From positions 62,001 to 126,000 of the forward strand of contig NZ_PDWS01000007.1 in NCBI RefSeq assembly GCF_010093305.1: a stretch of 64,000 nucleotides of DNA, read 5' to 3'. A model generated the notes under the pieces. That model was not told where the DNA came from and did no database searches. It saw nothing but the letters and a program-made list of their open reading frames with translations. Both the position numbers and the translations under genes were made by a program. This DNA comes from Pseudoxanthomonas sacheonensis (lineage in GTDB: Bacteria > Pseudomonadota > Gammaproteobacteria > Xanthomonadales > Xanthomonadaceae). The stretch's first letter is position 1. Every line of letters starts with the position of its first letter. Shown here piece after piece: positions 10,259 through 19,728 of the stretch.

Positions 10259-11578
10259 ATGAAAAGATTGCCGCATTGGCTGGCCGTACTCGCGCTCGTT
10301 TTGTTGCCGTTCGCCGCCTCGGCGCAGCAGCAGGGCCTGGAGATCGATATCGTCGGCGGCAACGCGTCGGCCCTGCCCATCGCCGTGGTGCCGATGCCCT
10401 ACCAGGGTTCGACCGCGGCGCCCGGGACCGATGTGGCCTCGGTGGTGCGTGCGGATCTGGAGCGCTCCGGCGCCTTCCGCGCCTTGCCCGAGGCCAGCAT
10501 CGTGGAGCGGCCCACCCGCGGTGGTGAGGTGCAGTACCCGACCTGGCGCGCGCTCAAGCAGGATTATCTGGTCGTCGGCCGCGTGGTCGATGCCGGCGCG
10601 GGCAGCTATCGCGTCGAGTACGAACTGTTCGATGTGGCCAAGCAGGAACGCATGCTGGGTCTGGCGCTGACCGCCCGTTCCAACGCCATGCGCGACGTCG
10701 CCCACCAGATGGCCGATGCCATCTACGAAAAGATCCTGGGCGTGCGCGGCGCGTTCTGGACCCGCATCGCCTACATCACCCAGACCGGCCTGGGCAAACA
10801 GGCGCGCTACGCGCTGATGGTCGCCGACTCCGATGGTTACAACCCGCAGACCGTGGTGCGTTCGGCCGAGCCGCTGCTGTCGCCCTCGTGGAGCCCGGAC
10901 GGCAGCAGGCTGGCCTATGTCAGCTTCGAGCGCGGCAATTCCTCGATCTACATCCAGAACATCTCCACCGGCGCGCGCGAGCTGGTCACCAGTTTCCGCG
11001 GCATCAACGGTGCGCCCACCTTCTCGCCCGACGGCCGCCGCCTGGCGCTGACCCTGTCGCGTAGCGGCAATCCGGAGATCTACGTGATGGACCTGGGCAG
11101 CAAGCAGCTGACCCAGCTCACCAACCAGTTCGGCATCGACACCGAACCGACCTGGAGCGCCGACGGCAGCGCCATCTACTTCACTTCCGACCGTGGCGGC
11201 CGCCCGCAGATCTACCGCGTGCCTTCCAGTGGCGGCAGCGCTACGCGGGTCACCTTCCAGGGCAATTACAACGCCACCGCCACCGTTTCCTACGACGGCA
11301 AGAAGATCGCCGTGGCCCAGGGCAGCGGCAACAACTACCGCATCGCGATGATGGACAGCAGCCTGGGGTCGCCGCGCTGGAGCACGCTGTCGCCGGGTTC
11401 GCTGGACGAATCGCCCAGCTTCGCTCCCAACGCCAGCATGGTGCTGTACGCCGCCCGCGAAGGCCGCCGCGGGGTGCTTTATGCCGTATCGGCCGATGCC
11501 CGCGTGCGCCAGCGGCTGGTTCTGGCCGATGGCGACGTGCGCGAACCGGCCTGGTCGCCTTACCGCTCGCCCCGTTGA
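10259..11578 (+). CDS. tolB: Tol-Pal system beta-propeller protein TolB
   Basis: The 439-residue periplasmic protein has a signal peptide ([14 protein letters not shown] to ASA/QQ, about 22 residues), an N-terminal D1 domain and a six-bladed propeller with repeated [23 protein letters not shown] and [12 protein letters not shown] blades. TolB binds Pal and TolA and shuttles between them. ATG at 10259 gives the signal peptide; the frame is open further upstream but the extra part overlaps tolA. Confidence 0.96.
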   Translation: MKRLPHWLAVLALVLLPFAASAQQQGLEIDIVGGNASALPIAVVPMPYQGSTAAPGTDVASVVRADLERSGAFRALPEASIVERPTRGGEVQYPTWRALKQDYLVVGRVVDAGAGSYRVEYELFDVAKQERMLGLALTARSNAMRDVAHQMADAIYEKILGVRGAFWTRIAYITQTGLGKQARYALMVADSDGYNPQTVVRSAEPLLSPSWSPDGSRLAYVSFERGNSSIYIQNISTGARELVTSFRGINGAPTFSPDGRRLALTLSRSGNPEIYVMDLGSKQLTQLTNQFGIDTEPTWSADGSAIYFTSDRGGRPQIYRVPSSGGSATRVTFQGNYNATATVSYDGKKIAVAQGSGNNYRIAMMDSSLGSPRWSTLSPGSLDESPSFAPNASMVLYAAREGRRGVLYAVSADARVRQRLVLADGDVREPAWSPYRSPR

Positions 11579-11644
11579 AACCGTTTGCACTGTTAATATT
11601 ACGGACCCAGTTTCCCACCCCGCGCCACGCACGAGGAACCCCCG

Positions 11645-12166
11645 ATGAACAACACCACCCGCGTTTTAATGCTCTCCCTGCTTTCCGTTGCAGTTCTGGC
11701 CGGCTGCAAAAAGACCGTGAAGCCGACCGAACCGGTCGACACCGGCACCACTGGCAGCACCGGTACCGTGGTCGACAACACCACCGCTAGCGGCGCCTAC
11801 GGCCCGAACGATCTGGATACCGACGCCTGCCTGCGCCAGCGCGTGGTCTACTTCGATCTGGACCAGGATGCCCTGAAGCCGGAATTCCAGGCCATCGTCG
11901 GTTGCCACGCCAAGTACCTGCGCGACCGTCCGTCCTCGCGCATGAACCTGGAAGGCAACGCCGACGAACGCGGCAGCCGCGAATACAACCTGGGTCTGGG
12001 CGAACGCCGCGGCAACGCCGTGTCTTCGGCCATCCAGGCGCAGGGCGGTTCCGGCAGCCAGATCTCGGTGGTCAGCTACGGCGAAGAGCGCCCGGTCTGC
12101 ACCGAGTCCAACGAGGATTGCTGGGCCCGCAACCGTCGCGTCGAAATCATCTACACCGCCAAGTAA
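11645..12166 (+). CDS. pal: Peptidoglycan-associated lipoprotein Pal
   Basis: The 173-residue outer-membrane lipoprotein has a lipobox LAGC (Cys near 20) and a Thr/Gly-rich linker. Its OmpA-like peptidoglycan-binding domain includes VVYFDLDQDAL, NLEGNADERGSREYNLGLGERR and the conserved end RNRRVEIIY. Pal tethers the outer membrane to murein and recycles through TolB. A 66-base gap separates it from tolB. Confidence 0.97.
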   Translation: MNNTTRVLMLSLLSVAVLAGCKKTVKPTEPVDTGTTGSTGTVVDNTTASGAYGPNDLDTDACLRQRVVYFDLDQDALKPEFQAIVGCHAKYLRDRPSSRMNLEGNADERGSREYNLGLGERRGNAVSSAIQAQGGSGSQISVVSYGEERPVCTESNEDCWARNRRVEIIYTAK

Positions 12167-12187
12167 GCGCAAGACGGAAACACGCAA

Positions 12188-12991
12188 GTGAAGCGACTCC
12201 TGATCGGTACGATCATCGCGGCGGCCCTGGTGGCCGCCGCACCCGCTCATGCCCAGCGCCAGAGCCTGGCCGATCGCGTGGCTGCGCTGGAAACGCAGGC
12301 CGCCAACAATCGCGGCAACACCGATCTGTTGAACCAGATGACGCAGCTGCGCACCGAACTGCAGCAGATGCGCGCGCTGGTGGAGCAGTTGCAGAACGAG
12401 AACGAACAGCTCAAGCAGACGGCCAAGGACCAGTATCTGGACCTTGACGGCCGCTTGAACCGGATCGAAGGGGGAGCCGCTCCGGCGGTACCCGCTACAA
12501 CGCCTCCGGTCACGCCGCCTCCGGCCACCGGCGCTGCCGCGCCGGCCGCCGAGCGCGCACCGTCGGTACATGGCGATGTCGGAGCCATGGCCCAGTCCGG
12601 CGATGAGCGTGCGGCCTACAACGTCGCCTTCGATGCGCTGAAAGGCGGCAACTACGCCGATGCGGCGCAGTTGTTCCTCAGTTTCCTGGAGCTGTACCCG
12701 AACGGCGCTTACACCCCCAATGCACTGTACTGGCTGGGCGAAAGCTACTACGTCACCCAGAACTACCAGCTGGCCGCACAGCAGTTCCGCACCCTGCTTG
12801 AGCGTTACCCGACCCACGACAAGGCTTCGGGCTCGCTGCTCAAGCTGGGCCTGTCCGAATACGGCCTGGGCAAAGTCGACGAAGCCGAGCGCACTTTGAA
12901 CGACGTGATCACCCGCTACCCCGGCAGCGACGTCGCCCGCACCGCCGACGACCGCCTGAAATCCATGCAGCTGGGCCGCAGCATCCGCTGA
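12188..12991 (+). CDS. cpoB: Cell division coordinator CpoB (YbgF)
   Basis: The 267-residue secreted protein has a signal peptide ending at AHA/Q near residue 20, an N-terminal trimerising coiled coil (about 25-95, many Leu/Gln) and a Pro/Ala linker. Its C-terminal TPR repeats include YNVAFDALKGGNYADAAQLF and ALYWLGESYYVTQNYQLAA. CpoB couples outer-membrane constriction to septal murein synthesis. The start is GTG at 12188, 21 bases after pal. Confidence 0.94.
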   Translation: MKRLLIGTIIAAALVAAAPAHAQRQSLADRVAALETQAANNRGNTDLLNQMTQLRTELQQMRALVEQLQNENEQLKQTAKDQYLDLDGRLNRIEGGAAPAVPATTPPVTPPPATGAAAPAAERAPSVHGDVGAMAQSGDERAAYNVAFDALKGGNYADAAQLFLSFLELYPNGAYTPNALYWLGESYYVTQNYQLAAQQFRTLLERYPTHDKASGSLLKLGLSEYGLGKVDEAERTLNDVITRYPGSDVARTADDRLKSMQLGRSIR

Positions 12992-13001
12992 CCCGCTTTT
13001 A

Positions 13002-13068
13002 TAGGAGCGCCCCATGGGCGCGAGCCTTTGCGCATGCACTAAAAGCTCGCGCCCATGGGGCGCTCCTA
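13002..13068. repeat. 24-bp perfect palindrome after cpoB (REP-like)
   Basis: TAGGAGCGCCCCATGGGCGCGAGC at 13002-13025 is the exact reverse complement of 13045-13068, with a 19-base loop. The TAGGAGCG motif at the tip of the arm is typical of GTAG-type REP elements mobilised by RAYT transposases in xanthomonads and pseudomonads. It begins 11 bases after the cpoB stop and could also protect or end the tol-pal transcript. Confidence 0.85.
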
Positions 13069-13102
13069 CAAGTATTGCCGCGAGCCGCGTAACCTCTAGC
13101 CC

Positions 13103-13783
13103 ATGAACGCCGCCGTCCCCAGCGAGATCGTGCAGTCCTCCTCGGACCGCCTGAAGATCACCGAGATTTTCCTGTCCCTGCAGGGCGAAGCCGCCAGCGT
13201 GGGCTGGCCCACCGTGTTCGTGCGCCTGACCGGCTGCCCGTTGCGCTGCCAGTACTGCGATACCGCCTATGCCTTCCACGGGGGCGAGTGGTGGGACATC
13301 GCCGACATCCTGGCCGAAGTGGCCAGGCACGGCGTACGCCACGTCTGCGTCACCGGCGGCGAACCGCTTTCCCAGAAACGCTGCCTGATACTGCTGCGTG
13401 CGCTTTGCGATGCGGGCTACGACGTGTCTCTGGAGACTTCCGGCGCCATCGATATCGCCGACGTCGATCCGCGCGTTTCCCGGGTGCTGGACATCAAGAC
13501 TCCGGCATCGGCCGAAGTCGCGCGCAACCGCTGGGAGAACCTGCCGCTGCTGACCGCGCGCGATCAGGTCAAGTTCGTGCTGTGCGGGCGCGGCGACTAC
13601 GAGTGGGCGCGCGACGTGGTCGCCACGCACAAATTGAGCGAGCGCTGCGACGTACTGTTTTCCCCCAGCAAATCGGAATTGTCCCCGCGCGATCTGGCCG
13701 ACTGGATCGTCGCCGACCGCCTGCCGGTACGCTTCCAGATGCAGCTGCACAAGTTGCTGTGGAACGACGAACCGGGCCGCTAG
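13103..13783 (+). CDS. queE: 7-carboxy-7-deazaguanine synthase QueE
   Basis: This 226-residue radical SAM enzyme makes 7-carboxy-7-deazaguanine in the queuosine pathway. The cluster motif CPLRCQYC (CX3CX2C) lies near residues 45-52 and is followed by DTAYAF. The SAM-binding GGEP (VTGGEPLSQ) lies near 90. Both this gene and queC follow the tol-pal operon, in the same order as in many xanthomonads. ATG at 13103 gives a slightly long but usual N-terminus. Confidence 0.95.
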   Translation: MNAAVPSEIVQSSSDRLKITEIFLSLQGEAASVGWPTVFVRLTGCPLRCQYCDTAYAFHGGEWWDIADILAEVARHGVRHVCVTGGEPLSQKRCLILLRALCDAGYDVSLETSGAIDIADVDPRVSRVLDIKTPASAEVARNRWENLPLLTARDQVKFVLCGRGDYEWARDVVATHKLSERCDVLFSPSKSELSPRDLADWIVADRLPVRFQMQLHKLLWNDEPGR

Positions 13784-13794
13784 TCCCGCGCTTT

Positions 13795-13887
13795 GTAGGA
13801 GCTGCGTAAGCTGCGACCGTGCGGCTCCAGCTCCGATAAAATATTCTTACGTTTTGAATCTCCGGTCGCAGCTTACGCAGCTCCTAC
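13795..13887. repeat. 25-bp perfect inverted repeat between queE and queC (REP-like)
   Basis: GTAGGAGCTGCGTAAGCTGC plus GACCG at 13795-13819 is exactly mirrored at 13863-13887. The arm begins with GTAGGAGC, the GTAG family head. The 43-base AT-rich loop (GATAAAATATTCTTACG) contains a TAAAAT-like -10 that might serve queC, which starts 25 bases after the repeat. Confidence 0.85.
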
Positions 13888-13911
13888 GGCCAGCCCAACA
13901 TTGGAAAGCCC

Positions 13912-14580
13912 ATGAAAAACGCAGTGGTCCTGGTCTCCGGCGGCATGGATTCGGCCGTCGTTCTCGCCCTGGCGCGCGAGGAAGGCTTTTCCGCGTATGC
14001 GCTCAGCGTGAGCTACGGCCAGCGCCATACCTCGGAACTGCAGGCGGCCGATCGCGTCTCCCAGGCTCTGGGCGCGGCCGCGCACAAGACCGTCAATGTC
14101 GACCTGCGCTCCATCGGAGGTTCCGCTTTGACCGATTCCGGCATCGAGGTGCCTGAAGCGGGCGGGGCGGGCATTCCGGTCACTTACGTGCCGGCGCGCA
14201 ACACCATCATGCTGTCGGTGGCGCTGGGCTGGGCCGAAGTGCTGGGCGCCACCGACATCTTCTGCGGAGTCAATGCGGTGGATTATTCGGGCTATCCCGA
14301 TTGCAGGCCCGAATTCATCGCCGCGTTCGAGAACCTGGCCAACCTGGCCACCAAGGCCGGGGTGGAAGGCGCGGGCCTGCGCATCCGCGCGCCGTTGCTG
14401 AGGATGAGCAAGGCCGACATCGTGCGCGAGGGAATGCGCCTGGGCGTGGACTTCGCCCAGACCGTTTCCTGCTACCGCGCCGACGAGCAAGGCCGCGCCT
14501 GCGGCCATTGCGACGCCTGCCGCCTGCGCGCCGCCGGCTTCGCCGATGCAGGGGTGCCGGACCCCACGCATTACGCCTGA
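13912..14580 (+). CDS. queC: 7-cyano-7-deazaguanine synthase QueC
   Basis: The 222-residue ATP-dependent enzyme converts 7-carboxy-7-deazaguanine to preQ0. The PP-loop SGGMDSAV is at residues 8-15. The C-terminal zinc site C-x7-9-CGHCDAC (about residues 188-203) is intact. It works directly downstream of QueE in the same pathway. Confidence 0.96.
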   Translation: MKNAVVLVSGGMDSAVVLALAREEGFSAYALSVSYGQRHTSELQAADRVSQALGAAAHKTVNVDLRSIGGSALTDSGIEVPEAGGAGIPVTYVPARNTIMLSVALGWAEVLGATDIFCGVNAVDYSGYPDCRPEFIAAFENLANLATKAGVEGAGLRIRAPLLRMSKADIVREGMRLGVDFAQTVSCYRADEQGRACGHCDACRLRAAGFADAGVPDPTHYA

Positions 14581-14604
14581 TTTCTCAGCGGGCGCCGGGT
14601 GCGC

Positions 14605-14635
14605 TAGAATGCGTCCCCCGGCGCAATGCCGGGGG
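14605..14635 (+). promoter_or_regulatory. Likely -10 box and hairpin ahead of tRNA-Lys
   Basis: TAGAAT at 14605-14610 is a good -10 about 35 bases before the tRNA, with only a weak -35 upstream. A perfect 8-bp stem (CCCCCGGC/GCCGGGGG, 14615-14635) lies between it and the tRNA. It could be the leader of the tRNA precursor or the terminator of queC. Confidence 0.5.
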
Positions 14636-14643
14636 TTTCATGT

Positions 14644-14719
14644 GGGCCGTTAGCTCAGTTGGTAGAGCAGAAGACTTTTAATCTTTTGGTCGATGGTTCG
14701 AATCCATCACGGCCCACCA
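14644..14719 (+). tRNA. tRNA-Lys (anticodon UUU)
   Basis: The 76-base gene has acceptor arm GGGCCGT pairing with ACGGCCC, the D-loop TAGCTCAGTTGGTAGAGC, anticodon loop CTTTTAA and T-loop GGTTCGAATCC, and an encoded CCA at 14717-14719. It closes the conserved core and is the edge of an accessory island, a common integration site for mobile elements. Confidence 0.97.
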
Positions 14720-15111
14720 TCTAGTCCACTTCCTGCAGCTCTCTCTGCCGCCTTTGCTCTAAAGTCCTTGGAAAATCAAAGGGATTGCCGGTAGCTTTCG
14801 GAGCAGAGAGTAAATTGCTGATGGACGTGGTGGTTCTAGCCTCGGCTATTCTCTGATGTCACTTTAAGCCGACCATAAATCGTCGTTGTTGACCTTCTAT
14901 GAGAAGCGTCATTGCCAGCTCTCTTTGCCGAAGACACAGGTGCACTCTGCTGGAAGGCGAGACGCTCGCGAGCTCGGGGATTTCGCGGCAGGCTCGGCGA
15001 GGGGCATGCTGGAGGCACGTGGTCGGCAGTGCCAGTCTATAGTTCAAACTTCTTGTTTTCTTTCCTCAAATGAGGGAGGATAATCGGAAGTCCCCCCTGA
15101 GGCAGACACCA
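14720..15111. other. Island edge without a recognisable gene
   Basis: These 392 bases follow the tRNA-Lys and are less GC-rich than the core. No frame gives a convincing protein. By eye no second copy of the tRNA 3' end is visible elsewhere in the window, so an attR cannot be placed. Confidence 0.5.
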
Positions 15112-15756
15112 ATGATCCCGAGCATCCTTTACGACAACCCCGAAGAAATCGCCGGCCGCTTGGAACAGTTGGGGGTCACCGAGGTGGCGCTCCGCGAAGC
15201 CATCTATCAGGGGCACCTGCAGCGCACCCGATTGACCTTGAACCATCCCCGCAACTTTCCGGGGCTGGTCATGTGGGGTGAAGTCGTTGCAGCGCTTCGG
15301 GACCAGCTGAGGCCGCTGGATTGGATCCGGCAGGACGTGGGCAGCTTCCCCGTGACCGTCAACGAGTCGTTGAACCTCGCCATCGCCGTTGCCTCCGGAG
15401 ACGAAGCTACGGGTAATCCGTATGGCTCTCCCTCCAATCGCTCGAAGAAGGGCCGCTATACCGTGGAGGCCATCGAGGCGAACCGTCAGATGGTGCTGCT
15501 CTTTGAAGAGTTCATGCAAGAAGTCAAGGAAGATGCTGAAGGCAACCAGACATGGATCCTGATGCACCACACGGATACGGCCAAGGGTGAAATCCGTTTT
15601 GAGCTCTCGCTGCCGGCTGACATCGGCAACGATGGCAAGATCACTTCGTGGTCTGAGCGCATCTTGCTCGGTAGCATTTCGTTTGACGACGACCTGGTGG
15701 AAATCCTTCAGCCGGGTGGTCCTGACATCGACATAGAAATCCGCCGCAAAGCGTGA
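15112..15756 (+). CDS. Unknown protein, first gene of the tRNA-Lys operon
   Basis: The 214-residue soluble protein has no family I recognise. It has no signal peptide or membrane segment. The N-terminal half is helical with a DNA-binding-like feel (EEIAGRLEQLGVTEVALREAI); the C-terminal half looks beta-rich and acidic (WILMHHTDTAKGEIRFELSLP, ILLGSISFDDDLVEIL). ATG at 15112 with GAGG about ten bases upstream is preferred to ATG at 15070, which has no ribosome site. The gene is followed 10 bases later by an XRE-ImmA/IrrE gene, so they are co-transcribed and probably act together. Confidence 0.75.
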   Translation: MIPSILYDNPEEIAGRLEQLGVTEVALREAIYQGHLQRTRLTLNHPRNFPGLVMWGEVVAALRDQLRPLDWIRQDVGSFPVTVNESLNLAIAVASGDEATGNPYGSPSNRSKKGRYTVEAIEANRQMVLLFEEFMQEVKEDAEGNQTWILMHHTDTAKGEIRFELSLPADIGNDGKITSWSERILLGSISFDDDLVEILQPGGPDIDIEIRRKA

Positions 15757-15766
15757 CGAGGCTGCT

Positions 15767-16936
15767 ATGTTCAATGCTCTACGGCTCACCCTCGCCCGCA
15801 AACGGCGAGGGATGAAGAAGCGTGAGTTGGCCGAGAAGGTTGGGGTAACAGAAAAATCCGTTTCCAACTATGAAACGGGTTCCCAAGAACCTGAGGCCAA
15901 CACGCTCAGAAGACTTTCAGAAGCGCTCCGGTTCCCCGAAGCCTTTTTCTTTGGTGTGGATCCGGAAGTTCCCGATCCCGATGTGGCCAGCTTTCGTTCG
16001 CTTTCCAAAATGACCGCCAGCCAGCGCGACACAGCGCTAGGTGCGGGCGCTGTTGCATTGCTTTTGAATCAATGGATTGAATCTCGTTTTGACCTGCCCA
16101 ATCCCGACGTGCCCGACCTGGGGCGCGAGGGTGGGGATAGTCGCCCCGTGACGGTGGATAAGCGCGCACGAGAGCCAGAAGCCTATCCAACGTCGTCTTC
16201 TTCCCAGAACCCGGAAACGGCAGCCGAAATGCTGCGCGCTCACTGGGGGATTGGCGAGTTGCCGGTCAAGAACATGATTGCCCTGCTGGAGTCCAAGGGC
16301 ATCCGGGTCTATTCCTTGGCGATTGATGCCAAGGAAGTGGATGCCTTTTCCATGTGGAGCGGCGGCCGGCCTTACGTCTTCCTCAATACGTTCAAGTCAG
16401 CCGAACACTGCCGGTTCGATGCCGCCCATGAGTTGGGCCATCTTGTATTGCATCAGCATGCCCAACCTCATGGTCCCGACCTGGAGCGTGAGGCGAACGC
16501 GTTTGCGTCAGCATTCCTCATGCCGCGGGCAAGCGTTCTTGCCATGGCGCCACGCGCGCCAACGCTATTGAGTCTCATTCGTCACAAGAAGCATTGGGCT
16601 GTTTCTGTCGCGGCTTTGAATTACCGGCTGCATGCGCTTGGCCTTACGACGGATTGGACTTACCGCACGCTTTGTATCCAGTTGGCCCAGGCAGGCTACC
16701 GAAAGTCGGAGCCTGAAAGCGTTCCTTACGAGAAGTCGCTTGTGTTGGAAAAGGTATTCAGCGCGCTACGCGAAGAAGGTTTATCAAAAGCTGATGTTGC
16801 TCAGCAGTTGGCCATCTTCTCTGAAGAAATCAATGAGCTCACGTTTGGATTAATGTTGAATGTTTTGAAAGGTGGCGCACCAAAAATGGGTGAGGCCAAG
16901 CCGAGCAGGGCCAACTTGCATCTGGTTAAAGGCTAG
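15767..16936 (+). CDS. XRE family regulator fused to ImmA/IrrE metallopeptidase
   Basis: The 389-residue protein joins an N-terminal helix-turn-helix (residues 1-55, KKRELAEKVGVTEKSVSNYE) to a zinc peptidase of the ImmA/IrrE family. HELGH lies near residue 222, and the downstream E-x-x-A-N-x-F-A-S-A-F-L-M-P motif provides the third ligand. Family members cleave repressors in response to DNA damage or phage signals, as ImmA does for ICEBs1 and IrrE/PprI in Deinococcus. It lies between an unknown protein and a zinc-hook ATPase; regulation of that operon by proteolysis is an inference. Confidence 0.93.
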   Translation: MFNALRLTLARKRRGMKKRELAEKVGVTEKSVSNYETGSQEPEANTLRRLSEALRFPEAFFFGVDPEVPDPDVASFRSLSKMTASQRDTALGAGAVALLLNQWIESRFDLPNPDVPDLGREGGDSRPVTVDKRAREPEAYPTSSSSQNPETAAEMLRAHWGIGELPVKNMIALLESKGIRVYSLAIDAKEVDAFSMWSGGRPYVFLNTFKSAEHCRFDAAHELGHLVLHQHAQPHGPDLEREANAFASAFLMPRASVLAMAPRAPTLLSLIRHKKHWAVSVAALNYRLHALGLTTDWTYRTLCIQLAQAGYRKSEPESVPYEKSLVLEKVFSALREEGLSKADVAQQLAIFSEEINELTFGLMLNVLKGGAPKMGEAKPSRANLHLVKG

Positions 16937-17013
16937 TATTGATGGGTGCAGCGTGAACAGGGTTCCTGCAACACAAGCTCAGGTTCGTTTGGTTGGGATG
17001 GGGGCGTCGATCA

Positions 17014-19611
17014 ATGTCAGCGTTACACGAGGAATACGGCCGTTTTTTGCAGTGGCTACGCATCCCGGGAGAAACAGAAGACGCCAGACGGATTGCCAAT
17101 ATTGTCCACGCCAATCTGGATGCCCTGATCCCCACTGTGAGCAATGGCGGGCAGCGGGCCACGATCCTGACGCCAATGCTTCGGCGAGACCTCGCCGCTA
17201 CTTCTGATGCCATCGAAGCGGCTGCCGAAAATGGCGCCGCCGCACTGTTGCCCTGGACACGCCTCAAGCGGCTTTCGGTGGGGCCATTCCGCGGCTTCCG
17301 CCGCGAAGAACAGTTCGACCTGTCCAACAACATAGTGCTCTTCCAAGGCCCCAACGGCAGCGGCAAGAGCAGTCTGTGCGAAGCCATCGAGTGGGCCTTG
17401 CTGGGCCACGTGGAAGAAGCCACCGCTAAGCGCATTGACGACTTGGACGACTACTTCAACAACATTCATGAAGGCCAGCATATCCCGCCGCAGTTGTGGT
17501 CCGTGGGCGGCGTTGATGGAGTTCCTGTCGAACCCAACCCCGAACTGCTGCGCTTTGCCATCATTGAAAAAAATCGCATTGAAGGCTTTGCCCGGCTGGC
17601 CGCCCGAACGCCTGCACAAGCAAGCGCGCTGATTGCGTCGCTGTTCGGGCTTGATGGCTTTAACACTTTCGTGGGCAACTTCACTGCCACGCTGGGCAAC
17701 AATCTACGGCTGTCCACGCCCAAGCAGGACGCACTGGCTCTTAAGCGCGCAGCACTGGAGGCGGCCAGGCAGAAGGTAGATGGCAACGCCGCCGCGGAAA
17801 CCGCGTTCGATATTGACCAAGAAGCCATCGCCAACGCGTTTGAGGCGGGGCTGACATTTGCCCAGTTGCTCGAGCGGTTAGGCATGCATGGACAAGACGG
17901 ACGTTTGCAGGAAGTCCGTGCCGCCCTGCAGGAGCAAATCCCGGCGCAATCCGGACAGACGGTGGCCGCTTTGGCGGAACTGCGTAAGGGAATTCGAAAG
18001 AAACTTGGCGAGTTGTCCGAGTGCAGCACCCAGTTGGAGCAGCGCGCTGGCCAAGTGTCTTTCCTAGCGCTGTATCGCTCCGTCCAGGCTTTGCAGGCCG
18101 AAAATCCGGCTACGTGCCCTGCCTGCGAAACGCCTTTGGCCAACGTCGTGCGCAACCCTTTCGAGCGCGCCGCGGAAGGGCTGGCACTTCTGCAAGACCT
18201 TGCCACTTTGGAAATCACCAAGGCGCGGTTGCAGCAAGAGTGCAGCCAGCTGTCCACACAGTTGCATGCCAAGGTCTCGGCCGCACACGCTTATGAGGCC
18301 TTCGGCCATCCCATCCTGGCACCGCTGGTGGCGTGGGTAGAACAAGAAGAGCCTGTACCCGCTTGGGCTGATGACTTGCTGACGAAAACCGTGTGGCAAG
18401 TGCTGCTCAAGAAGCTGAAGGGGCTTGAAAGAGGTGACGCGGGTATTCGTGAGCGCCAGGGGCGGCTTGCCGCACTGGCGGAAGAGGGCAGGCGATTAGA
18501 GGAGCTCAAAACCAGTGCCGACGAGTTGCGCGTTCGGCGGAACTTGCATGCCCGGCAGGTCATCGATGAGCAGGCCAAGATTGATGGCTTCGACGCAGCC
18601 AACACTGAGCTGATCGCAGAGGTGGCGGTGGAGACCACCGCCCGTCAGCTGGAAATCCGTATCCAAGATGGATATGAGAACTTTCTGGAGTCCATTAAGC
18701 GTTATCGCGACGGGCTACCTGCGGGGCTTTTAACTGATTTGAACGAAACCACAAAGGACCTTTACAACCAGTTCAACGCCAGCGACCATGCCAACGACTT
18801 GTTAGCGGGCCTGAGGCTGCCGTTGCGAGGTGGCGAGCGTATCCAAGTCGCATTCGGTGGAGCACCAGAGACTTTCCTTGACGCGTTGGGTGTTCTCAGC
18901 GAAGGCCATTTGCGATGTCTAGGCCTCGCCATTCTGCTAGCCAAGAACATCAAGCTGGGCCTTCCGCTTATCGTCTTTGACGACGCGGTGAATGCTATCG
19001 ACCATGACCACCGTAAAGGTATCCGGGACACGTTATTCGGGGACGATCGTCTCAGTGCCAAGCAGATGATCATTACCTGCCACAGCAACGAGTTCATTAC
19101 CCAGGTTCAAAACGGACTCGCGCAAGGTGTTTCCACTCTATACATCCTGAAACACCACGCTGGTGACCATCAGCCACGCGTAATGAATGGTAGCGATCGA
19201 CACTACTTACGCCGTGCCATAGAGCGTCTCGAGAATGGCGACGAACGCCAAGCATTGGCGTCCGGTCGTCAAGCGCTAGAGAATCTCACTGCTAAGACGT
19301 GGCGTTCATTGACCAATCGAGATCAGGACCTTGGCCAAATAAACCTCCTGCTTCGGGGTCCGGGAGGGGAGCCCGAACTTAGAAATATTGTCGATGGGCT
19401 CTTCAAAGCCATCACTAAGGGGATTGAGCAAGACCGCCTACCTGGCAACGCTTGGGTGCAGCGCAAAGATGCTTTCAGTGAGTTGTTGGATGTGCCATGG
19501 CGTTACTTGAACAAAGGCACCCATGATGGCGATGGGGAGGATTTTGAGATTGCCATTGTTGAGCAGATTGTTACCGCTCTCGGAAGGCTCAGTGCGTCCT
19601 TCCCTCAGTAG
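17014..19611 (+). CDS. SbcC/RecF-like AAA ATPase with zinc hook
   Basis: The 865-residue protein has a novel ~85-residue N-terminal extension and then an SMC/Rad50-type ATPase. Walker A GPNGSGKSS is at 112-120, a central coiled-coil region holds a CPAC zinc-hook at 368-371, a signature-like LSEGHLRCLGLA follows, and Walker B is LPLIVFDDAVNAID. The C-terminal ~150 residues are helical and contain YLNKGTHDGDG, resembling the N-x-x-x-H arrangement of HEPN-type RNases; that resemblance is only suggestive. ATG at 17014 is chosen over TTG at 16993. The hook ATPase plus possible nuclease tail resembles RloC/PrrC-like defence proteins in plan. It starts 77 bases after the protease gene. Confidence 0.88.
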   Translation: MSALHEEYGRFLQWLRIPGETEDARRIANIVHANLDALIPTVSNGGQRATILTPMLRRDLAATSDAIEAAAENGAAALLPWTRLKRLSVGPFRGFRREEQFDLSNNIVLFQGPNGSGKSSLCEAIEWALLGHVEEATAKRIDDLDDYFNNIHEGQHIPPQLWSVGGVDGVPVEPNPELLRFAIIEKNRIEGFARLAARTPAQASALIASLFGLDGFNTFVGNFTATLGNNLRLSTPKQDALALKRAALEAARQKVDGNAAAETAFDIDQEAIANAFEAGLTFAQLLERLGMHGQDGRLQEVRAALQEQIPAQSGQTVAALAELRKGIRKKLGELSECSTQLEQRAGQVSFLALYRSVQALQAENPATCPACETPLANVVRNPFERAAEGLALLQDLATLEITKARLQQECSQLSTQLHAKVSAAHAYEAFGHPILAPLVAWVEQEEPVPAWADDLLTKTVWQVLLKKLKGLERGDAGIRERQGRLAALAEEGRRLEELKTSADELRVRRNLHARQVIDEQAKIDGFDAANTELIAEVAVETTARQLEIRIQDGYENFLESIKRYRDGLPAGLLTDLNETTKDLYNQFNASDHANDLLAGLRLPLRGGERIQVAFGGAPETFLDALGVLSEGHLRCLGLAILLAKNIKLGLPLIVFDDAVNAIDHDHRKGIRDTLFGDDRLSAKQMIITCHSNEFITQVQNGLAQGVSTLYILKHHAGDHQPRVMNGSDRHYLRRAIERLENGDERQALASGRQALENLTAKTWRSLTNRDQDLGQINLLLRGPGGEPELRNIVDGLFKAITKGIEQDRLPGNAWVQRKDAFSELLDVPWRYLNKGTHDGDGEDFEIAIVEQIVTALGRLSASFPQ

Positions 19612-19728
19612 AGACAACGGGGTTAACTCTGCGTTCCAGCGATGTCCGTTCCAAGCCGAAAGTGAACGCGAGTCAGTAATACAGGCCTAGGCTGCAAAGC
19701 TGAGGCAAGTGTTTACTTGCTCGGGGGG

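Noticed and set aside
14644..14719. tRNA-Lys as attL with an attR inside the window
   Set aside because: I found no second copy of the tRNA 3' end by eye, and the visible recombinase is a serine type that does not usually need tRNA sites. The island boundary is left open.
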